Source: Acidobacteriota bacterium (GTDB lineage Bacteria > Acidobacteriota > Vicinamibacteria > Vicinamibacterales > JAFNAJ01). From it: a stretch of 15,081 nucleotides of DNA. This document shows positions 9,501 to 15,081 of this stretch, piece by piece. The stretch is taken from positions 1 through 15,081 of the forward strand of contig JAFNAJ010000037.1 of NCBI GenBank assembly GCA_017860085.1. The letters are read 5' to 3'. The notes below the pieces were generated by a model. That model saw nothing but the letters and a program-made list of their open reading frames with translations. It was not told the DNA's origin and ran no database searches. The stretch's first letter is position 1, and each line of letters starts with the position of its first letter. The translations under genes were made by a program, and so were the position numbers.

Positions 9501-11360
9501 TTGGGCGGCCTCCCGTACGAGTTGCTGCCGTCGAGCGCGAGATCGATGCCCCCCAGTGGGCCCCGCAAGCCCGCCGAGCGCGGACGTGTGCCAGCTGACG
9601 TGGCCGTGAGCCGGCCCGTCATCGCCGTCCGCATCGGCGAGGTGTTGCTGCGCGAGCGGCGCATCACGCCGGCGCAGCTGAAGGAGGCCATCGACTACCA
9701 GAAGGCCAATGGTGGCCGTCTCGGGGTGAACCTCGTGAAGCTCGGGTTCATCTCCGACGCCGAGCTCACCACCCTGCTCAGTCAGCAATACGGGGTTCCC
9801 TCGGTGAACCTCGCCGACATCGAGGTCGACCCGGCCGTCGTCAAGCTGATTCCCGCGGAGACGGCCTTCAAGTACCAGGTGCTCCCACTCGCTCGGTCGG
9901 GCGCGACGCTGACGATCGCCATGTCCGACCCGACCGACGTGTTCGCCATGGACGACGTGAAGTTCATGACGGGCTACGGCGTGGAGCCGGTGGTGGCCTC
10001 GGAGGTGGCCCTCCAGGCAGCGCTCGCCAAGTACTACGGGGCGGGGGCCGCGGCCGCGGCGGCGCCCTCGTCGCTGGACCTGGCCACCCGGGCCCTCGAG
10101 GAGATGCCCGACCTGCAGTCTGGCGACGTCGAGGTGCTCGAAGACCTCGAGGAGCTCGACCTGGCCACCCTCGAGCGGCAGAGCGGCGAAGCCCCGGTCA
10201 TCCGGCTCGTCAACCTCGTGCTGATGTCAGCCATCCAGAAGGGGGCCAGCGACATCCACCTCGAGCCGTACGAGCGCGAGTTCCGCGTCCGCTTCCGCAT
10301 CGACGGCATCCTTTACAACGTCATGGTGCCGCCCATGAAGTTTCGCGATGCCATCGTGTCGCGGATCAAGATCATGGCCAAGCTCGACATCGCCGAGAAG
10401 CGGCTGCCCCAGGATGGGCGCATCAAGCTGCGGTTCAACGACGAGGGCCGCTCGAAGGAGATCGACTTCCGCGTGTCGTCGCTGCCGACGCTCTTTGGCG
10501 AGAAGATCGTGCTCCGCCTGCTCGACCGCGAGAAGCTCATGCTCGACATGACGAAGCTGGGCTTCGAGGCCGAGGCGCTCACCAAGTTCGAGGCGGCCAT
10601 CGCCAGGCCGTGGGGCATGGTGCTCGTGACCGGGCCGACGGGCAGCGGCAAGACCAACACGCTCTACTCGGCGATCTCGCGCCTGAACACGGCCGAGACC
10701 AACATCATCACGGCCGAGGACCCGGTGGAGTTCAACCTCGTCGGCGTCAACCAGGTGCAGGTCCGCGACGCCATCGGCCTCAACTTCGCGGCCGCCCTCC
10801 GGTCGTTCCTGCGCCAGGATCCCAACATCATCCTGGTCGGCGAGATCCGCGACTTCGAGACGGCCGAGATCGCCGTCAAGGCGGCGCTCACCGGCCACCT
10901 CGTGTTGTCGACGCTTCACACGAACGACGCGCCGAGCACGATCAACCGGCTCATGAACATGGGCATCGAGCCGTTCCTCGTGGCGAGCTCGGTGAACCTC
11001 ATCTGCGCCCAGCGGCTGGTCCGGCGCGTGTGCCAGCACTGTCGCACCCCGCAGCCGCTGCCACCCCAGGCCTTGATCGAGATCGGCTTCCGGCCCGACC
11101 AGGCGGCGACGGTCACGCCTTACCGGGGCGAAGGCTGCGAGAAATGCAACAACACGGGTTACAGGGGCCGCATCGGCCTGTACGAGGTGATGGAGGTCTC
11201 GGATGAGATCCGCGAGCTGATCCTCGTCGGCGCCTCGGCCCTCGAACTTCGGCGCAAGGCGCTCGACGAGGGCATGATCAGCCTGCGTGCCAGTGGCCTG
11301 CAGAAGATCGCCGATGGGCTGACGACGGTCGAGGAAGTCGTACGCGAGACGGTTCGCTGA
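9501..11360 (+). CDS. pilB: Type IV pilus assembly (extension) ATPase PilB
   Basis: A cytoplasmic hexameric ATPase that drives pilin polymerisation on the PilC platform. The N-terminal MshEN/T2SSE-N domain covers about residues 43-180 (RIGEVLLRERRITPAQL, then LSQQYGVPSVNL). An Ala-rich linker follows. The ATPase core holds Walker A GPTGSGKT (378-385), the Asp box AEDPVEF (405-411), Walker B with GEIRD (447-451) and the His box TGHLVLSTLHTND (464-476). Four cysteines, C511-x2-C514 and C546-x2-C549, form the zinc site typical of PilB/GspE and absent from PilT. The 619-residue length assumes the TTG at 9501, which has a very strong ribosome-binding site. Homologues usually begin nearer MAVRIGE, so GTG at 9600 or 9606 is possible. 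pilT and pilC follow, which favours PilB over type II secretion GspE. Confidence 0.94.
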   Translation: MGGLPYELLPSSARSMPPSGPRKPAERGRVPADVAVSRPVIAVRIGEVLLRERRITPAQLKEAIDYQKANGGRLGVNLVKLGFISDAELTTLLSQQYGVPSVNLADIEVDPAVVKLIPAETAFKYQVLPLARSGATLTIAMSDPTDVFAMDDVKFMTGYGVEPVVASEVALQAALAKYYGAGAAAAAAPSSLDLATRALEEMPDLQSGDVEVLEDLEELDLATLERQSGEAPVIRLVNLVLMSAIQKGASDIHLEPYEREFRVRFRIDGILYNVMVPPMKFRDAIVSRIKIMAKLDIAEKRLPQDGRIKLRFNDEGRSKEIDFRVSSLPTLFGEKIVLRLLDREKLMLDMTKLGFEAEALTKFEAAIARPWGMVLVTGPTGSGKTNTLYSAISRLNTAETNIITAEDPVEFNLVGVNQVQVRDAIGLNFAAALRSFLRQDPNIILVGEIRDFETAEIAVKAALTGHLVLSTLHTNDAPSTINRLMNMGIEPFLVASSVNLICAQRLVRRVCQHCRTPQPLPPQALIEIGFRPDQAATVTPYRGEGCEKCNNTGYRGRIGLYEVMEVSDEIRELILVGASALELRRKALDEGMISLRASGLQKIADGLTTVEEVVRETVR

Positions 11361-11458
11361 CCCGCCCAGCCCTCACGACCGCCTCCGGACCGGTAACGCC
11401 GGTCACGATCCTGACACCCCGCCGCTCACGAACCCCGCCCACCATGCCGATTCCCTAT

Positions 11459-11480
11459 CGGGATCCCGCTTGCGCGGGAT
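11459..11480. repeat. Overlapping inverted repeats of CGGGAT before pilT
   Basis: Three copies of the same hexamer alternate in orientation: CGGGAT (11459-11464), ATCCCG (11463-11468) and CGGGAT (11475-11480). The first two form the 10-bp palindrome CGGGATCCCG. The second and third form a perfect 7-bp hairpin, ATCCCGC and GCGGGAT around a 4-nt loop. There is no T run, so a plain intrinsic terminator is unlikely. The repeats end directly at the candidate -24 element, which would suit an operator, but that is inference. Confidence 0.5.
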
Positions 11481-11497
11481 TGGTGTGAACCTTGCAC
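11480..11497 (+). promoter_or_regulatory. Candidate sigma-54 (-24/-12) promoter for pilT
   Basis: TGGTGTGAACCTTGCA (11481-11496) aligns to the sigma-54 consensus TGGCACGnnnnTTGCW. It has TGG, the G at the seventh place and all of TTGCA, with exactly 10 nt between the GG (11482-11483) and GC (11494-11495) dinucleotides; only the CAC positions differ. Transcription would begin near 11507, about 10 nt before the ATG of pilT. That leaves a very short leader that begins at or inside the AAAGGA ribosome-binding site (11506-11511). A downstream pilS-like gene fits, since PilS-PilR systems act on sigma-54 promoters. The promoter is untested. Confidence 0.42.
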
Positions 11498-11516
11498 GGA
11501 CGGTGAAAGGATCCCT

Positions 11517-12548
11517 ATGTCGATTCCGCCGCTCCCCGACCTGCTCAAGAAGACCGTCGAGCTGGACGGGTCAGACCTCCACATCACGACGAACACGCCG
11601 CCGCAGGTCAGGGTTCACGGCAAGCTGCAGCGCCTCGACCTGCCGGCGCTGAACGCGGCCGAGACCAAGCACCTGGCCTACAGCGTCCTGACCGACGCGC
11701 AGAAGAAGCGCTTCGAGGAGACGCTCGAGCTCGACTTCTCGTTCGGCGTGCGGGGAACCGGCCGGTTCCGCTGCAACGTGTTCAACCAGCGGGGCGCGGT
11801 GGCGGCGGTCTACCGCCTCATTCCCGAGCGCATCCGCGGCTTCCAGGAGTTGTCGCTGCCGCCCGTGATTACCAAGCTCGCCGAGCGCCCGCGCGGGCTC
11901 GTGCTGGTCACCGGGCCCACGGGCAGCGGCAAGTCGACGACCCTCGCGGCGATGATCGACAAGATCAACGGCGAGCGGAACGACCACATCCTGACCATCG
12001 AGGACCCGATCGAGTACATCCACCAGCACAAGAACTGCCTGGTGAACCAGCGCGAGGTGCACAGCGACACCATCGGGTTCGCGCCCGCCCTGCGCGCGGC
12101 CCTCCGCGAAGATCCCGACGTCGTGCTGATCGGCGAGATGCGCGACCTCGAAACGATCGAATCGGCGCTGCGCATCGCCGAGACCGGTCACCTGACCTTC
12201 GCGACGCTGCACACCAACTCGGCGTCGCAGACCATCAACCGCATCATCGACGTGTTCCCGGCGCACCAGCAGGGCCAGATGGTGCCGACCCCGGCCATCC
12301 GCAACCTCATCCGCGAGGACAAGGTGCACCAGATCTACTCGGCGATGCAGGCCGGCCAGGAGAAGCTCGGCATGCAGACGATGAACCAGCACCTGGCGAC
12401 GCTCTACCTGTCCGGCCAGATCACGCTGGAAACCGCCATCAACGCCTCGTCGCATAAGGACGAGTTGTCGGAAATGATCAGCCGCGGCAGCGGCGTCGTG
12501 GCAGGCGCGGGCCTCGGACGCGCCGTCGCCATGCCGCAGCGCCGGTAG
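11517..12548 (+). CDS. pilT: Type IV pilus retraction ATPase PilT with internal deletion
   Basis: A cytoplasmic hexameric ATPase that powers pilus depolymerisation and twitching. Visible are the N-terminal PAS-like domain (SDLHI at 19-23, FNQRG at 89-93), Walker A GPTGSGKS (133-140), Asp box IEDPIEYIH (161-169), Walker B with GEMRD (206-210), the His box TGHLTFATLHTN (223-234), and the PilT-specific AIRNLIRE (260-267). There is no tetracysteine, which excludes PilB. The length of 343 looks ordinary but is misleading: FPAHQQGQ (247-254) runs directly into MVPTPAIRNL (255-264). In PilT proteins such as that of Pseudomonas aeruginosa about 31-32 more residues lie between these segments. The missing part includes the helix equivalent to the AQRLVRR region of PilB. 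A longer C-terminal tail makes up the length. The ATG has AAAGGA 5 nt upstream. The identity is firm; activity is uncertain. Confidence 0.93.
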   Translation: MSIPPLPDLLKKTVELDGSDLHITTNTPPQVRVHGKLQRLDLPALNAAETKHLAYSVLTDAQKKRFEETLELDFSFGVRGTGRFRCNVFNQRGAVAAVYRLIPERIRGFQELSLPPVITKLAERPRGLVLVTGPTGSGKSTTLAAMIDKINGERNDHILTIEDPIEYIHQHKNCLVNQREVHSDTIGFAPALRAALREDPDVVLIGEMRDLETIESALRIAETGHLTFATLHTNSASQTINRIIDVFPAHQQGQMVPTPAIRNLIREDKVHQIYSAMQAGQEKLGMQTMNQHLATLYLSGQITLETAINASSHKDELSEMISRGSGVVAGAGLGRAVAMPQRR

Positions 12549-12566
12549 GGACGAAAGGGACGCACG

Positions 12567-13781
<1,215 letters not shown>

Positions 13782-13783
13782 CG

Positions 13784-15081
13784 ATGCGCGATGGGGCGGA
13801 GACCAACGGCGGCCTGCGTCGCAAGGTGACGTGGCTGATCGGCCTCAGGGCGGTGGCAGTCACCGCCCTGCTCGGGGCCGCCGTGCTTCTTCCCGGGAAC
13901 GAGGGCGCCCGACCACGGCCGTCCGACGCGATCCTTGCCCTCGGCGCACTGACCTACCTGCTCACGGCGCTGTACGCGGCGACGTTGCGCTACGTCGAGC
14001 GTTGGCGCTGGCTCGTCGACGTCCAGGTCGCCTTGGATGCCGCCCTCGTCGCGGCCATTGTGCTCGTGACCGGTGGTGTGTCGAGCTATGCCGCATCGCT
14101 CTTCGCCATCCCGGTGATGACCGCGAGCGTTCTGCAGCAGCGGCGAGGAGGGGTGCTCGTTGCCGGCTTGAGCATCGTGTTGTACGGGGGGATCGTCGCC
14201 GCGCAATACGCAAATGCCCTGGGTGGGCTCGCCGGGGTTGCGTCACCCGGATCTGAGGTGTTGCCGCCGTCACGGGACGCGCTCTTCTCGGTGGCCCTGA
14301 ACGGCGTCGGGTTCTTGGCCGTGGCCGTGCTCGCGGGGTACCTGGCCGAGAACCTCGAGCGCGTCGGGCGTCGACTCGAAGAGGCGTCCACGGAGATCGC
14401 CGACCTCCAGGCCTTCAGCCGGCACGTCATCGACAGCCTCACCGGCGGGCTGGCCACGACGGATCGAAGCGGGCGGGTTCTCACGTTCAACCGGGCCGCC
14501 ACGGCGATCACCGGGGTCTCCGCCCCTGATGCGCAAGGCAAGGCCGTGTGGCGGGTCCTGCAACTGCCGCTGGCGTACCGGGCGAATCTCGATGCGATGG
14601 TCGACAGCGGCCGCGCACGCCGCGTGGAAGTGCCCTACGTGACGCCCACCGGCCGACGTCTCGACCTCGGTCTGACCGTCTCGCCGCTGGAGACCGCCGG
14701 AGAGCGCGCCGGGTTCATCTTCACGTTCCAGGACCTCACCGACGAGAAGCGGCGCTTCCGCGAGGACGAAGTGCAGAAGAAGCTGGCGGCCATCGGCGAG
14801 ATGGCGGCCGGCATCGCGCACGAGATCAGGAACCCCCTCGCGTCGATCACCGGGTCCATCCAGGTGCTGCAGCAGGAGGCCCAGCTGAACGACGAGCAGG
14901 CGAGACTGCTGGGGATCGTGCTGCGCGAGTCGCGTCGGCTCGACGACACCATCCGCAACTTCCTGGCCTACGCGAGGCCTCGGCCCCCGACGCTCACGCG
15001 TGTCGACCTGCGCACCGTGCTCGGGGAGACAGCAGTCCTCCTGCGGAACAGCCCCGAGTTCACCGATCGGCACCGCGTGAC
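13784..15081 (+). CDS. pilS: PilS-like sensor histidine kinase, 3'-truncated
   Basis: An inner-membrane sensor kinase whose reading frame is open to the end of the window (432 codons seen). The ATG lies 2 bp after the pilC stop. About six hydrophobic segments fall within residues 15-190 (roughly 16-37, 47-66, 78-97, 99-117, 122-141, 167-187), as in PilS. A short coiled linker (190-215) leads to a PAS domain at about 212-320 (HVIDSLTGGLATTDRSGRV). The HisKA segment carries the H-box GIAHEIRNPLASI with the phospho-acceptor His at residue 346. The ATP-binding domain starts near residue 407 and is cut off. Position directly after pilBTC supports PilS, the partner of the sigma-54 activator PilR. 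An NtrB-type kinase is the main alternative. A pilR gene would be expected next. Confidence 0.85.
   Translation, partial: MRDGAETNGGLRRKVTWLIGLRAVAVTALLGAAVLLPGNEGARPRPSDAILALGALTYLLTALYAATLRYVERWRWLVDVQVALDAALVAAIVLVTGGVSSYAASLFAIPVMTASVLQQRRGGVLVAGLSIVLYGGIVAAQYANALGGLAGVASPGSEVLPPSRDALFSVALNGVGFLAVAVLAGYLAENLERVGRRLEEASTEIADLQAFSRHVIDSLTGGLATTDRSGRVLTFNRAATAITGVSAPDAQGKAVWRVLQLPLAYRANLDAMVDSGRARRVEVPYVTPTGRRLDLGLTVSPLETAGERAGFIFTFQDLTDEKRRFREDEVQKKLAAIGEMAAGIAHEIRNPLASITGSIQVLQQEAQLNDEQARLLGIVLRESRRLDDTIRNFLAYARPRPPTLTRVDLRTVLGETAVLLRNSPEFTDRHRV

Larger units (their letters stand above)
11361..11516. other. Intergenic region between pilB and pilT
   Basis: This 156-bp gap carries the inverted repeats and candidate sigma-54 promoter listed separately. 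Just after pilB is a 6-bp hairpin, GACCGG (11388-11393) and CCGGTC (11399-11404) around TAACG, without a T run; it might be a weak terminator or pause. No gene is supported in the gap. Confidence 0.45.

Noticed and set aside
12240..12310. A frameshift as the cause of the missing PilT segment
   Set aside because: Conserved sequence continues in the same phase on both sides of 12278/12279 with no extra bases between, so nothing is hidden in another frame; the bases are simply absent.
14270..15073. A 267-codon minus-strand frame at the end of the window
   Set aside because: Opposite the PilS-like kinase, whose PAS and H-box motifs are clear on the plus strand.

Overview
The window is a GC-rich bacterial chromosome segment with short gaps, high GC at third codon positions and some GTG/TTG starts. 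The gene content points to a Gram-negative (diderm) bacterium: an outer-membrane beta-barrel protein, a periplasmic adaptor and type IV pilus genes. The protein sequences resemble what I recall of Acidobacteriota, perhaps class Vicinamibacteria. That placement is an inference from memory, not a search result.

Layout. (1) 1-1282, plus strand: the end of the ribosomal-protein/alpha operon, a 5'-truncated rpoA followed by rplQ. (2) 1293-3392, minus strand: an elongation factor G-like GTPase of the EF-G-2 type. It converges on rplQ, and one perfect hairpin covers both stop codons. (3) 3673-8247, minus strand: a four-gene operon with overlapping stops and starts. In transcription order it encodes a Yip1-like membrane protein, a MacA/HlyD-type adaptor and two MacB-type FtsX permeases; no ATP-binding subunit is encoded here. 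(4) 8382-9407, plus strand, divergent: a PorV/PorQ-like outer-membrane protein. (5) 9501-15081, plus strand: the type IV pilus motor genes pilB, pilT and pilC, then the 5' part of a pilS-like sensor kinase that runs off the window.

How the genes work together. PilB and PilT are the extension and retraction ATPases acting on the PilC inner-membrane platform. PilS would normally work with a PilR response regulator, which acts on sigma-54 promoters. A candidate sigma-54 (-24/-12) promoter lies just before pilT, with inverted repeats next to it. The minus-strand operon looks like a MacAB-type export or envelope system that must borrow an ATPase from elsewhere.

The most striking observation is in PilT. 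All nucleotide-binding motifs are intact, but about 31-32 residues normally found between the FPAHQQ and TPAIRNLIRE segments are missing, in frame. No clearly new multi-gene system is visible; the pilT deletion and the ATPase-less permease operon are the two points most worth following up.
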